Of a DNA stretch of 64,000 bases, positions 43,468 to 54,322 are shown in pieces. Origin of the DNA: Corynespora cassiicola (taxonomy: Eukaryota > Ascomycota > Dothideomycetes > Pleosporales > Corynesporascaceae); assembly GCA_022059125.1 (NCBI GenBank), contig JAEUWY010000001.1, positions 1,240,001 to 1,304,000 of the forward strand. The letters run 5' to 3'. Each line of letters opens with the position of its first letter. The stretch's first letter is position 1. A program made the translations under genes and the position numbers. The notes under the pieces were generated by a model, which saw nothing but the letters and a program-made list of their open reading frames with translations, searched no databases and was not told the DNA's origin.

Positions 43468-45006
43468 GGCGGGCGTACACGTCGAATGGAACGGCGGGAT
43501 GGGATGACACACGAGCTCCGCAGACCCCAAAGGCAGCGACAGGGGAGAAGGGCTAAGGTGAGGGGGGTGGGTATGGGAAATGGTATGGAGCAGGCGTGCA
43601 GTGGTCGCTGGATAGAGAATCGCGCGCCTCTATCTATGGAGTCTCACGCCCGTGGACCTCCTCTCCGCCCAGCTGTGATCCAAGAAGCGTACGCAAAGAG
43701 CGATCCGGCCCGCGCACCCCAGTCCGTAGCAGCCTCACCCTCCCGGAAGTCGAAAGGAGAGACACAGCCCAGCTAGGCCTGAGCGTCGACGCGGTGCGCC
43801 TGGCTAGCGTTTCGTCATTCTTCTGACTACTACGTACTTGCGCCCATTCCAGTCGCACCGGAGAAAGCAGGTTTAATGCACAGAGGCGCGGGCTGCAAGG
43901 GTTTGCGGCAAAAAAGAGCAAGGCGCGATTCGAGATCTGTGGGGAAAACTGGCGAAAAATTATTGTCACTGCTCTGCTGCTGTGCGCCCGCCCGGCTGCC
44001 CGTCCATGATCCCATGTCGGCGGGTCGAATAGGGCGTAGCGTGATCCTCGCGACCGATATGCACCCTTATCTTTTGCGAATGGGCGGACCGCAAATTATT
44101 TTGTAGCGCGTCATCGGGGGCGCATATTGGGGCCCAAAGGAAGACGCTGGCGGCTGCGGCTAGTGGCCATGTGCGTACGGCGGGATTGCCTTTGCTTTTT
44201 GCCATCGTTCATGCTCGATGGTGTGTGGGGGGGCTAGTTGTCGGCGGACTGCCAGCGGAGATGTGTACTTGAAGCCGTGGGCCCGTGGAGAAAGGTTTAG
44301 GGCTCCCATCTACAATACTTGTCTTCAAGCCGTTTTGCTCCGCAAGATGATCGCCACTCCAGGAGAAGAGGACAATTGCCTTTTCATGTCTTCTCCAAGT
44401 CTCGTGAGATTGGAATGAGGCTCATGGCATCGAAATGGAGAGATCGCCGCGATTGCCCGATGGCTTTGGTTTTTTTCCCCGCTGTTGTTGCCGTTGCGAT
44501 TGACTCTGCTTTCTTTTTCGATCTGAGATGGACAGAGATCACGCCGTTGGGGCGCACGCCTGCGATCTTACGGTGCGCAGCGCCATCGATGGGCTGGCTG
44601 GTTCGGCTCCCGCTCGGAGGAACGCGGAGAATTTCCAAAAAGGCTCGAATGCAACAGCGTCGGCATCTTGATCCACGGAGAACTGGCAATCGCGCATATC
44701 AGGACGGGTGACGTTTCGAACCAGAGATGGGAGATAAGAGACGGACGCCTGTGTGGAACGATGGTGGTTCCCGTCCGGATGAACCTGCGCTCCGTGAGTC
44801 TGCTTTCTCCGCGGGACTCTGCGAGGCGCCGCCGAGACTGGGCCGATGCTCGGCATTGCGTGTGGTGCGCGTCGAGACTCGAAAGCTGCTTTTCCATGGA
44901 GATGGCACTTCAGTGCTAGATGAACGGTGGGTATTTTGCGTGATTATCGTGAGTCTGTTGTCTATATCCTGGAAAGGTATTGTACAGTCTCCGGTCCGTG
45001 GAGATA
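43468..45006. promoter_or_regulatory. Nitrate reductase upstream region
   Basis: About 1.54 kb. Candidate nitrogen-control words on the minus strand or both: AGATAAG at 44066-44072 (reverse) and 44732-44738 (forward), and a perfect NirA-like CTCCGCGG at 44807-44814. All are 0.6-1.35 kb upstream of the ATG. Overlapping frames of 60-170 codons on both strands in this GC-rich tract show no domain and are not called. Confidence 0.45.
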
Positions 45007-46208
45007 TCAGCCATAGGCCACAAACTCCTTGAGATGCATCTTCCGCCCAAAGATATGTCCCTCTCCGCTGGCCTCGATTCTCACTCCATCTCCATCCATT
45101 ATCTTCAGCAATGAAGGCCAGATTACGAGCTCAGAAAGCGTGCGCAGTGGCACTGTGTCCGAACTCTTGCCTCCAGGGTTGAACTGTTCTCCAATGCTTC
45201 CTACCTCAGGCGAGTCGGCCCCAGGACCCCAATCGAATTGCCAAAAATATGGCTGTCCGAACAGGGTGAATGCAAGTTTTGCCCCTTTTCTCAGGACGGT
45301 CCTAAGATCTGCGAGTCTAGCTTCCGGCGGACCGCTTGAGATCCCTCGCACTGCATATATCCGAAGTAGAGGATCGAGGTCATTCAGTGCGCGCTCAATA
45401 TTGACTGTGCGCGCATCGAAGTGACTAAAGGCATCCTGGTCATATGTTGAGTGCATTAATGTCGCAGTGATCTGCTTCCAACGCGAGAGAAGCGCAAAGT
45501 TTACTGACCATTGTCAGCTGCCTCAGTTCATCTGTGTGCCGGCCTGACCAAGAGAGCCGATGCACCATTCCTGCTGATCTGGCTTTCAAGCTATTACCTA
45601 AAAGCAACGGATTGGTATTGGCATTGCTTACCTGGATTGGATTCATGTGGGTCAAAGACCACTGGACCCTTTCCGAGAGAAAAGCTTTGGAAACACTCCA
45701 CTATTTCCGGAGGTAAAAAGGTACTTCCCGGACTATTGCTTAGCCCCAATTTTAGCAAAAGGCTCCGGCTCAGAATGGTCCAGCTGATGCACAATGTCAA
45801 AGCGCCCTGTCTCGTTTGAATATCTTTCAATAGTGTAGCAAGCTGTGGGAATGGGATTGCCAGTCCGGCATAGGCATGCTCAAGTGCATACTGGGATGGG
45901 GTTGTCTCAACCTGTCCGATCGAGTAGTAGGTTTTGACATGAGAGAACACAGCCGTGTAGAGATTTGAAAATCCATCAGCTATGGCGGCATCTGAAAGAA
46001 CATCTCTCAGACCAGATATTGATGGCAGTTGCTGGCGTGACGTGGGTAGGCTGAAGGGTGAGCTAGATGAAGATTTGTGCCGATATTCTGAGCCACTGAT
46101 GCTGCTCTTCCTCCGTCTTTGGAATTTGTGCAAAATGGAAAATCGATAGGACTTGACCGGTTGGTGTTGACTGGTAGACATGAGCGGTGAAGAATGCGTC
46201 TGGATCAT
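45007..46208 (-). CDS. Hypothetical fungal protein
   Basis: Function not recognised. Model: exons 46208-45632, 45570-45509 and 45435-45007; 355 residues. Intron 1 (61 nt, GTAAGC...CAG) is good; intron 2 (73 nt) needs a less usual GTCAGT donor, although frames match on both sides. The N-terminus is basic and Ser-rich (QRRRKSSISGSEYRHKSSSSSPF), perhaps disordered. The middle is helical with a possible hydrophobic stretch (GALTLCISWTILSRSLLLKLGL). The C-terminal 140 residues contain a mixed alpha/beta pattern (KLAFTLFGQPYFWQFDWGPG). Met at 46181 is an alternative start. Confidence 0.55.
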
Positions 46209-46613
46209 GGCTGATCAACGTGGAGCCTGTCAAGCGATAAGATGAATGCAGTACTTGTACAAATGGCGCAGTCGATCACTTAAAATTGTGTCAGCCTTTG
46301 ATTTCCAGAGGTTTGGAAGAATGGAGTAACGGAATGAAAGTCGCTTTGGCTCCACAGCTTATTCCCGCTTACTGTAGCTTGGGCAGTCTTTCAGCAGAAT
46401 ATGAGTGGAAATGTCCGTGCGCCATTATCCCACAAAGACATCGGCTGCACGCGTCAATATGCAGATACGGATCATTCTAGAATAAGAACTCAGGGCTGAC
46501 GACTTTGTCTTGAAAATTCGTGACGTTTAATCAATAGAATATATCCGTAGTGTATTGCGTTACCTCTTAATTCAGTTTTACAATGTACAGGTTTGAATAT
46601 ATTATATTGTAGA
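46209..46613. other. Intergenic, about 400 bp
   Basis: Between the start of the unknown gene and the stop of the helicase gene. It should contain the promoter of the unknown gene. An AT-rich section near 46500-46612 probably holds the helicase 3' end. Confidence 0.55.
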
Positions 46614-48644
46614 TTAGTCGGACAAAGGCCCGACGTGGACCTGGCCTTGTAACCGCTGCTTCAGTGTCAAAGCTCGCTCCTTCATTTTTTCCTGGCTCTT
46701 TTGCTTTGCAGATGCTTTCACATATCGTCCTTTGGCGCCATGCTTGATGCGTGTGATCATGTCACCAGCTCTCCCTTTTGTCAGGTCTTTAGGCTGCAAC
46801 TGCTCCTCCTGGGAGCGAAATTTGTTCAGAAAGTCGATTTGAGCTTTAGATGCAGGACCTCTCCGCCACAACTGGCGCTTGGATACCCAAATGTGCTCGA
46901 ATGTCTCTGAGGCAAAGGTATCCGCACCATGGACCACATGCTCGAACGTATCACCTTTTATGATGACTCGCGGAGTAGCATATGGGCTTTTGGATTTGAC
47001 TTCTGGCGGGAGCTTCCAGTAGTATTTGGCCTGGAATCCGTTGTCTTCGGTCGGCTCTATGATCAAGTAATTGCCGCTGTTGGTAGACAACACAAACTTG
47101 CCGTCGCCCACTGCAACCCATGCGTGTTCGCTCAACTCTCGAATATAACGGTCACCAGAGGTGTCTGCAATTAGATCATGTACCGAATCGTAGTCGGTGA
47201 ATGTGACTGTGCCTGGCACACTTTTCGATGCGGCTGCCTTTTGCGAAGTTGCAGCTTCTTGTTCTCGCTCTTTTTCACGCTCCTTCCTCTCCTTAATTTC
47301 AGTCATATCTTTGGTATCGGCTTTGTCCACTATCTCGGCGGGGTCCAATCCGGACAATGTAGGAGTCGACACCACACCGGTGCTCAGAGCGGCTACCATG
47401 TCGATGACATGACAATTTTGTTTGCCTGAATACAACCTCATACCCCTTCCAATCATTTGTACGAGCAAATTGCGCGACTTTGTTGGACGTGCCAAGAGGA
47501 CACAGTCAATGTTGGGAATGTCAGTCCCTTCTGTAAAAACACCGCAGTTGAGGAGTACCGGGAATTCACCATTCCTAAAAGCATCAACCCTGGCACTGCG
47601 GATCTTGGCTGGCGTGTCCCCTGTCACGAACTCGGCGGCGATGCCATACTGACGAAACTTGGCGGTGAGATTTGTGACATGACTGAGGTCGACACAGAAG
47701 ACCAGAGTGGACTTGCGTTCTTTTGCTTTGGTCAGCCATGATTTTATCACGAGTTCATTGGTCTGTTCAGTATTGATAACCTTAGAAAGGGCACCAGTTT
47801 GAAAGTCCCCATTTGCCCCAGTGTCGACTTTGGTCAGATCAGTTTTCATTTCAACAGTGGTGAACATGACGTCAGACAGCCAGTTTTCTTCAATCATGTC
47901 CACATAGTCGCGGTGGTAGACAATGTGGTCAATGACGGCACCGAGCTTCCGGCCGTCGAAGCGGGAAAAGGTGGCAGAGACGCCGACAAGGGCAGGAGCA
48001 GACACTTGGTTCCAGTCGGCAGCATGCCTCAGGCCGAAATGTTCTAACACCTGAAGGTACTGGGTAGCAACAACGTGATGGGCCTCGTCAACCAATATCA
48101 GTTTGAACCTCGCAGGGTCAAATTTTTCCACTCTGTCTCCAGACATGATACTCTGAATGGATGCGACGGTTATATCGGCTGCTCCAGAAGCATGGTGGCT
48201 CCCCATTTCAATGTCGACATGTTTATCTGGATATGCGAGGGAGCAGTGACGCGCAGCTTGCTCAACAAGTTCACGTCGATGGGCGAGAATGAGCGTCTGA
48301 GAGGCGTCATCAATGGCGGCGATGCGGTCTATGAGATGGGTGAAGATGACCTGGCGAAGTTAGCTTAGGATATATGCCCATGAGCAATGCCTTACCGTCT
48401 TTCCGCTGCCTGTAGCCAGAGATATACCCAGCCTCTTATGGCCTTTGGCAAGATAGGCCAGTACCGACTGAATACACTCCTCTTGGTACTCACGCAGGGT
48501 AATCTGTAGGGGCGAAGAGGTTGGCAATGGCGACGGAGGTTCAGCCTTCTTCACCGCTGAGGATACGAACCGAGCATGGGCGCAGACAGGCGCCAGTACC
48601 GCCCGCCTTGGAAGCCTCAACGCATACCGAGAGAGACGAAACAT
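46614..48644 (-). CDS. IRC3: IRC3-like mitochondrial DEAD/DEAH helicase
   Basis: Superfamily 2 helicase resembling yeast Irc3, which acts on branched mitochondrial DNA. Two exons (48644-48396, 48350-46614) with a 45-nt intron give 661 residues. The N-terminus is basic with Arg-rich amphipathic character ([20 protein letters not shown]), as expected for a mitochondrial presequence. [10 protein letters not shown] is the Q-like motif, ATGSGKT the Walker A, ending exactly at the splice site. VDEAHH is Walker B, SATFSR motif III, and QMIGRGMRL motif VI. A charged Lys/Glu segment (about 445-475) and a basic C-terminal region follow. The open frame reaches 48680 but begins with GTG; ATG 48644 is preferred. 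Divergent from the RRN5-like gene. Confidence 0.85.
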
Positions 48645-48886
48645 GGATGCCGGAGGCAGGCAACGCGTTCGCGGGTCCACTGGAACGAAGCTGGCGCGCA
48701 GTCACGATGGCAGCTCGGCTCCGAAGTGTCTCCGGCTTGGCACCATCAAAGTCGACCATCTCAACTTTCCCATGATTTGATTTCTTCACCAGCCACCATG
48801 AAGCCGCCTGCCTTACTGCCTCTCAACCATATATTACCGGCCCCTTGGAAGAGGTTGATTAACAAACTCCCACCGCGACTACCACG
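48645..48886. promoter_or_regulatory. Short divergent promoter, helicase / RRN5-like
   Basis: Only 242 bp separate the two start codons, so both promoters must overlap here. No TATA-like box stands out. Confidence 0.6.
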
Positions 48887-50977
48887 ATGAGCTCTGGCTC
48901 GGAGTACCAAGACGACCACCAATCACGGCAATCTTCGCCCGACAAATACTCGCTGCCTCCCTCGAGACCCAGCTCACGGCTAGGGTCACGACTAGGCTCG
49001 CACCCAGGATCACGGCTTGATTCGCGGTTTTCTTCACAGACCCCATTCTCTCCGCGGAAACGCCCCAGGTCCGAATCAATCGACCCTTCACACGACCGCA
49101 AGCGCTATCTGGACGGCAAATACAATGATCGCTACCGGATCCTCTTCAATGAGACCGTAAACAGTGCAGCCTCACGTTTCGCCCCTGAGGACACATTCCA
49201 GCATTATACGTCACAGATTGGTGCTTCGAAATGGACCCCAGAAGAGAAAGCTACATTTTTTGCTGCTCTCGAACGGCTTGGTAGAGATGATACACCTGGC
49301 ATCGCGAGAGCAGTAGGGACAAAGAGTATGCCAGAAGTATGTCAGTATCTGTTGCTACTTCAAGATGCCGCTTCTAAGCAAGGCGATGCGAGGGTGACAC
49401 TTCAGGATGTCCCTGCTGCTCTAGAACTTGGTGCGCAGTGCAGTGACCAGCTAGAAGTAGCGGGTGATGCTTTGGCCTGGTATCAAGAGCGCTATGAGGC
49501 TAAGCAAGAGCAAGCGCGTTACGGGAAATACTGGCTTGTTACATCTGATCTGGCCAGTCAAGTCGAGGATGCTTTCAAACCTTCGAGACCTGCAACAATG
49601 TCCTCATCGCCTCCCGCTGCGTTAAAAGACGATAAAAGTGCCGTTGAAGATACAGAAAAAGTACCAGACATACTCCAAGAGTTTCCGGAGGCCAATCTTC
49701 TCTGCCCTGAGAAGTTCTTGACACTATCCAACAACTTCTTTATGAATTTCCCGGAGAACGGTCGGTTTCCTTGGTCGCATTGGTCCGAGTTGACCACCGA
49801 GATTGCCACCGAGCCGTCCATCTACCGTACTGCTTTTAACGATTTCCACAATTTGGCCATATCGGTTACGAAGCGACTAGTCCATGCGGCCATGATACAG
49901 GCAACATCTCGCATTCGAGCTCAGGGCTGGCGTGTTAAGAAAGGTGTCGGTGCCTTTGTTAGAGCGCGGGATGTCGTCACAGCTATTGACATCTTGGGCA
50001 TGAAGAGAAACGGCCGCGACAGGTGGAGAGGGGTCGCGCGCCGTTGCGGAATAAGAGTATACGAAGGGAGGTATGGTGGGACTAGAAAAGGGAAAAGAGA
50101 GATACCATGGAACGAGCTGGAGCAGATGCTTACTTTTGTCGACACCTCTGTCGACCTTTCTGGGACAGACACAGAGACCGCCGGCCTCACATCAGGTGGC
50201 GAAGATGAGGATTTCAAATCGCGGGCCTTGCGAAGTGGCACTCCGCTTCCTGCTTTCAAGTCGATGCCTTCTGAATCCGAGGAGGATGACGATTCAGTCA
50301 AGGAACAGCAAAATGAAGCTGAAGATGGCGATTCCATCATACAGTCCTCTACATCATCCAGACAAGGCTCTCCAACGGATGAGGCTCCAAAAGCACCCGA
50401 ATTTGAGGAGAATACATTGGAAGCTTTCGACCAACAGGCTCGACGTCAAGAAGAGGGTCAAATGTGGACCATCCTAGGCGTCGACCCTCCTGACAAGGAA
50501 GATCCTGAACACCTGGGGGATGAAGTAGAGGAACCGGAGCTCAAGGGGTCGAACAAAATTATTACCGACCCCGATGACTGGCGCAGCTGGACCGAATATC
50601 ATGCTGAATGGGAGGAATTTGCCGCACCAGTCCCAACATCCAGCTTCCTGGCGAACCGCAAGGAAGACAGCCCTCGCCTTATTATGCCGTCGGCTGAGCT
50701 TCAGGGTGTGGGTTCTGGCAAAGAAACAAGAAGAGCAAAGAGTAAACAGATTGCCGAGACGGAGATTCCAATACGGAGTTCTCGATTGTATGCTGCCTTG
50801 CGGGAGAGGGGATCGGCCTCTCAGGGAAGAGAAGGTCAAAATAACCTTTCAGATGATGATTCAAACTGGCCAACTCAGTCCATTGAAGGTGACAACGACG
50901 ACTCTAGGGTCATTGCGTCTGTTGAGAACACGATGGACTGGGACAATAGAGTCGCATCGGATGGCGAAAGTCTTTGA
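48887..50977 (+). CDS. RRN5-like RNA polymerase I initiation factor
   Basis: Single exon, 696 residues. A low-complexity Ser/Arg-rich N-terminus (SRPSSRLGSRLGSHPGSRL) precedes a SANT/Myb-like domain at about 103-150 (SKWTPEEKATFFAALERLGRDDTPGIARAVGTKS), the hallmark of Rrn5 and related upstream activating factor subunits that recruit RNA polymerase I to rDNA. Later parts are acidic (GEDEDFKSRA, SESEEDDDSVKEQQNEAEDGDS) and likely disordered. The assignment rests on the SANT wording and overall layout; another SANT chromatin protein is possible. It ends 65 bp from the stop of the convergent beta-mannosidase gene. Confidence 0.65.
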   Translation: MSSGSEYQDDHQSRQSSPDKYSLPPSRPSSRLGSRLGSHPGSRLDSRFSSQTPFSPRKRPRSESIDPSHDRKRYLDGKYNDRYRILFNETVNSAASRFAPEDTFQHYTSQIGASKWTPEEKATFFAALERLGRDDTPGIARAVGTKSMPEVCQYLLLLQDAASKQGDARVTLQDVPAALELGAQCSDQLEVAGDALAWYQERYEAKQEQARYGKYWLVTSDLASQVEDAFKPSRPATMSSSPPAALKDDKSAVEDTEKVPDILQEFPEANLLCPEKFLTLSNNFFMNFPENGRFPWSHWSELTTEIATEPSIYRTAFNDFHNLAISVTKRLVHAAMIQATSRIRAQGWRVKKGVGAFVRARDVVTAIDILGMKRNGRDRWRGVARRCGIRVYEGRYGGTRKGKREIPWNELEQMLTFVDTSVDLSGTDTETAGLTSGGEDEDFKSRALRSGTPLPAFKSMPSESEEDDDSVKEQQNEAEDGDSIIQSSTSSRQGSPTDEAPKAPEFEENTLEAFDQQARRQEEGQMWTILGVDPPDKEDPEHLGDEVEEPELKGSNKIITDPDDWRSWTEYHAEWEEFAAPVPTSSFLANRKEDSPRLIMPSAELQGVGSGKETRRAKSKQIAETEIPIRSSRLYAALRERGSASQGREGQNNLSDDDSNWPTQSIEGDNDDSRVIASVENTMDWDNRVASDGESL

Positions 50978-51041
50978 GTGCTATAATTCGCATCTACATG
51001 GAAATGCATGGCATAAGTAGCCAAATGTATCTTCGTCCAAC

Positions 51042-53696
51042 TCACCGTCTAAACCTCTTTTCAAAGCTTTCTACCCTGCCAACTTCCCAATCATACATGA
51101 ACCTCGCCTTCACCTTTCTACCCCTCAGCCCATTGACATGCACCGATAACTCTTGTCCAGGCATCAAATCCAGCATATTATCCTCCCACAGCGGCTCTGT
51201 GTCATCGTCTTTCTCGGTGCCGTCATACACCGGCTCCAACCACACACCCTTGAGCGGTTGCGCCGACTTGATCGAGACCGTATTCTCCCAACCGTCTTTT
51301 TCTGCTTCGGAGACTGCCACAGAGACGCTCGTCCCCTTTGGCCAATTCAGATACCGATACGGCTCCGGCCAATCCACATGTCTTGCAACCACCTCCCCGT
51401 TATCTTGATCCACGAGCTCAACCTCAAAAATGACGAGGCTCTTCTCTCCCCAAGCATCCTGTCTCTCCAACCGACCCAATTCAGTGTTCTGCCCTGCCTG
51501 CAGTGTGACCTTTCTCTTCCGATGATCCCCAAGCTCCGTCCACTCGCCGTTCGAAAAGTCGAATGCTGCGATCCTGAGCTCTAGCTCCTTCTCACTCGCG
51601 GTAATGTTATGCGCAAAGATTTCGAAGCTCGGGATATACGACTCCAGCGGATGATCCTCATCGATCCACCTCGACGCCGGCTCACGCATCACCCCCACAC
51701 TAACCGGCGCAAACGCACGCCGAATCGTATAGAAAGCGGGCTTCGGGCGCAAGAAGTAATCCACATATGCCCAGCTGGTGCAGGGATACACGTCATTGAG
51801 CTGCCATATAATCGCTCCCGCGCACTTTTCCTTCCCCGGCCCGCCGAATAGGCGCTTCCATCCGCGCAGCGCATACCCATACGCCTCGCTCTGCATAAGC
51901 TGCGACACATACGTGAAATTACTCAAACTCTGCATGTCGAAGCGGAAATTCTCGGCCAGGTAGCGCGCAATGCGCGTATGCGCCCCTTCGCCCTTGTTAT
52001 GGCAGTCGATGGTGCGGCTCTGGGGGTGCAGCTCTGTAGTAGGCGCCCCGCGCGTGAAGTAGTCGACCGTGCGCTCGACGGGGAACCCGTGCATGCCGAA
52101 CTCGGAGACGAAGCGGCCGGCGAGCTGGGGGTAGGATTGGTATGGGAGTTGGGGGCCGTGCCAGACGGACCACTGGTGGATGTCGCCGACGGTGGGGTCG
52201 TTGGCTGTGCTGCCGCCCCAGGGAGAGGAGGGCCAGTATTGCGTGGTGGGGGCAAGGCGGGTGCATTCTTCGGGTAGGATCTTGAGGAAGATTTCGCGCT
52301 GAGGGAAGTTTGTGTCGAGGAAGGGGCCGGTGGTATCGGAGTGGTCGTACTTCGTGATGAGGTCGGTCAGCATGAAGTCCTCGTTGTCGCCGGCGAAGAG
52401 GGCCAGGGAGGCGCGGTTACGGAGTTGGAGCACGACTGAGGAGGCTTCTTCGCGGACGGCGGACAGGAAATCAGAGTTTGTGGGGTAGTCGCCGCATGCA
52501 AAGCCAAAGTCTTGCCATACGAGAATGCCGTGGGCGTCGCAGGCGTCGAAGAAGTCGTCGGTTTCGTAGATGCCGCCACCCCAGACACGGATCATGTTCA
52601 GGTGGCTGTATGCTCCCAATTTGATCCAGTCAAAGTATCGCTTGCGAGTAATGGTAGGGAGAAGATTATCAGCCGGAATCCAGTTGCCGCCTTGAGCGAA
52701 TATGTCACGGCCGTTGACACGGAACATGAAAGTTGTTCCAGGCTCGCCGTTTAGAGGCTGTTGTATCACTTCTGTGGTCCGAACACCGAATTTGAGCGAT
52801 TTCGTGTCTAGGATAGTACCTTCCGAGGAGACAAGTTTTATCGAAGCGGTATAAAGATGGGCCTGGCCCTGCCCGTTTGGCCACCATAGTTTTGGCGATT
52901 TGATTCTCCACTCAATACTTCCAGCATCGGTACCGTTCAACGGTATGCTAATGTTGGCTGCTTCCTTTCCTTTCGCGTCTGTCAGAGTCACCAGAGCCTG
53001 CAAATTTGTGTTCGCAGATGAGATGTTAACATCGATTCCGATGTCAGCATTGGTGTGGTTGGGCGCCAAACTCAATGTGCGGAAATATACATCCTCAATC
53101 TTGGTGTCGTACGTGTCGAGATAGGCCGGCTTCCACGGCCCCGCTGTGAGGACAATGGGCCCCCAGTCCCAACCCCAAGAATACTGTGCTTTTCGCTCGT
53201 AGTATCTTTTGGTTTCGCGCATCCAAGCCCTCCTCTTGCCATAGATTTTTTCGAATTGCGATCCGACTTTTACGGCACTTTCAAAGGTGATGACAATCTC
53301 ATTTTCCTCTCCGGGATCCCGCAAGTAATCTTTGGCATTGACACGTGTCGGTACAAACATGTTTTCGCTCCTGAGAATCTGATTGCCATTGAGGGTGATC
53401 GTCGCGAACGTGTCCAATCCTTCAAACACAAGGTCGGTATTGGAGAGCAGCTTCTTTGGAGTCACGAATTGGGCGCGATATTCCCAATCGCATTGTCCGA
53501 CCCATTGGATTTGGCGCTCATTCTGACCAATATGATAATTGGGAATCACATCTCTTGCTAAAAGCTCCTGGTGGATCACAGAGGGGAAGCTGGTCACCGC
53601 TGCCCATTTGTCAATGTCGAGGTCAGGAATAGGAACGTCATTGTCGTCGGACAAGCGCCAATGCCAATTTGTGAGCGGAGTTTGTTCTCGAGACAT
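51042..53696 (-). CDS. mndB: Beta-mannosidase, GH2
   Basis: Exo-acting glycoside hydrolase family 2 beta-mannosidase, releasing mannose from manno-oligosaccharide non-reducing ends. Single exon; 884 residues from ATG 53696, 893 from the upstream ATG 53723. No signal peptide, as in fungal group B enzymes thought to be intracellular. The N-terminal sugar-binding domain (WHWRLSD, CDWEYRAQF, FEGLDTFATI) is followed by the barrel, with LNMIRVWGGGIYE, VWQDFGFACGDYP, an acid/base region in FAGDNEDF and the nucleophile Glu in FVSEFGMHGFP. The C-terminal beta domains are present, so it is full length. It would complete hemicellulose or N-glycan mannan breakdown alongside the secreted enzymes of this window. 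Confidence 0.9.
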   Translation of the reverse strand: MSREQTPLTNWHWRLSDDNDVPIPDLDIDKWAAVTSFPSVIHQELLARDVIPNYHIGQNERQIQWVGQCDWEYRAQFVTPKKLLSNTDLVFEGLDTFATITLNGNQILRSENMFVPTRVNAKDYLRDPGEENEIVITFESAVKVGSQFEKIYGKRRAWMRETKRYYERKAQYSWGWDWGPIVLTAGPWKPAYLDTYDTKIEDVYFRTLSLAPNHTNADIGIDVNISSANTNLQALVTLTDAKGKEAANISIPLNGTDAGSIEWRIKSPKLWWPNGQGQAHLYTASIKLVSSEGTILDTKSLKFGVRTTEVIQQPLNGEPGTTFMFRVNGRDIFAQGGNWIPADNLLPTITRKRYFDWIKLGAYSHLNMIRVWGGGIYETDDFFDACDAHGILVWQDFGFACGDYPTNSDFLSAVREEASSVVLQLRNRASLALFAGDNEDFMLTDLITKYDHSDTTGPFLDTNFPQREIFLKILPEECTRLAPTTQYWPSSPWGGSTANDPTVGDIHQWSVWHGPQLPYQSYPQLAGRFVSEFGMHGFPVERTVDYFTRGAPTTELHPQSRTIDCHNKGEGAHTRIARYLAENFRFDMQSLSNFTYVSQLMQSEAYGYALRGWKRLFGGPGKEKCAGAIIWQLNDVYPCTSWAYVDYFLRPKPAFYTIRRAFAPVSVGVMREPASRWIDEDHPLESYIPSFEIFAHNITASEKELELRIAAFDFSNGEWTELGDHRKRKVTLQAGQNTELGRLERQDAWGEKSLVIFEVELVDQDNGEVVARHVDWPEPYRYLNWPKGTSVSVAVSEAEKDGWENTVSIKSAQPLKGVWLEPVYDGTEKDDDTEPLWEDNMLDLMPGQELSVHVNGLRGRKVKARFMYDWEVGRVESFEKRFRR

Positions 53697-54322
53697 GGTA
53701 TGGTGCAATTGAAAATGAGGCATGAATGTACCACCGAGGAAAGGTGGGATGGGAGGATGTTCAAAGTTGCGGTGTCGATGACAAAGCTGGCCGATCCCAG
53801 GACCTGATTCACCGACTCGGGTATGCAGCTCGGAGGATCCTTGTGGGGTAATTTTAAGTCATGAGACTCGGGGTTTCGGGTCGACTGTCCGTCTGCTTTG
53901 GCGCTTCCAGGATTACCACGAGAAGAAAGATGGCAGCTGAGGTTGATGAAATGGCACAGAAGAGCGTGTACCCGGGACAATGACAACTACCCAAGTAGTG
54001 TATTCCTACGGCCTCTATAACCACAGCTATTGTGAAGGTGCTTCTTATCAAGGCAAGTTTGAGAGGAATATTGGATGACTTAGTTTTCTTTCCAAGCGCA
54101 GTCCTGTAGCACACTCGTAACCACATTGCTTGCTCAGGTGTGGACCTACGTGGAACTTGCCTGCAAGTTCGGTGGCACATTCACGTGATTTCAATATCTT
54201 GGCGGTGGCACAGCCTGGCAGGAGATATTACCTGCCACTTTTCCCCTCCTGCCATGCAACGACAAAACCACACAACCACAAAATTCACCTTTATAGCACC
54301 AGCGTAAATACAGAAAACAGTG
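53697..54322. other. Divergent intergenic, beta-mannosidase / F-box-like gene
   Basis: About 625 bp including both promoters. The small frames on the minus strand overlapping 53594-54180 are not supported. Confidence 0.55.

Noticed and set aside
43181..43776. Plus frames of 108 and 171 codons over the niaD 5' end
   Set aside because: Antisense to the nitrate reductase N-terminus and its promoter; no domain.
4006..44403. Shared 15-mer CTTCTCCAAGTCTCG near 4007 and 44389
   Set aside because: Only one short match, in unrelated settings 40 kb apart; flanks differ, so taken as chance.
44701..44760. Possible tRNA because of a GGTTCGAAAC-like box on the minus strand
   Set aside because: No A box or acceptor-stem pairing around it could be formed.
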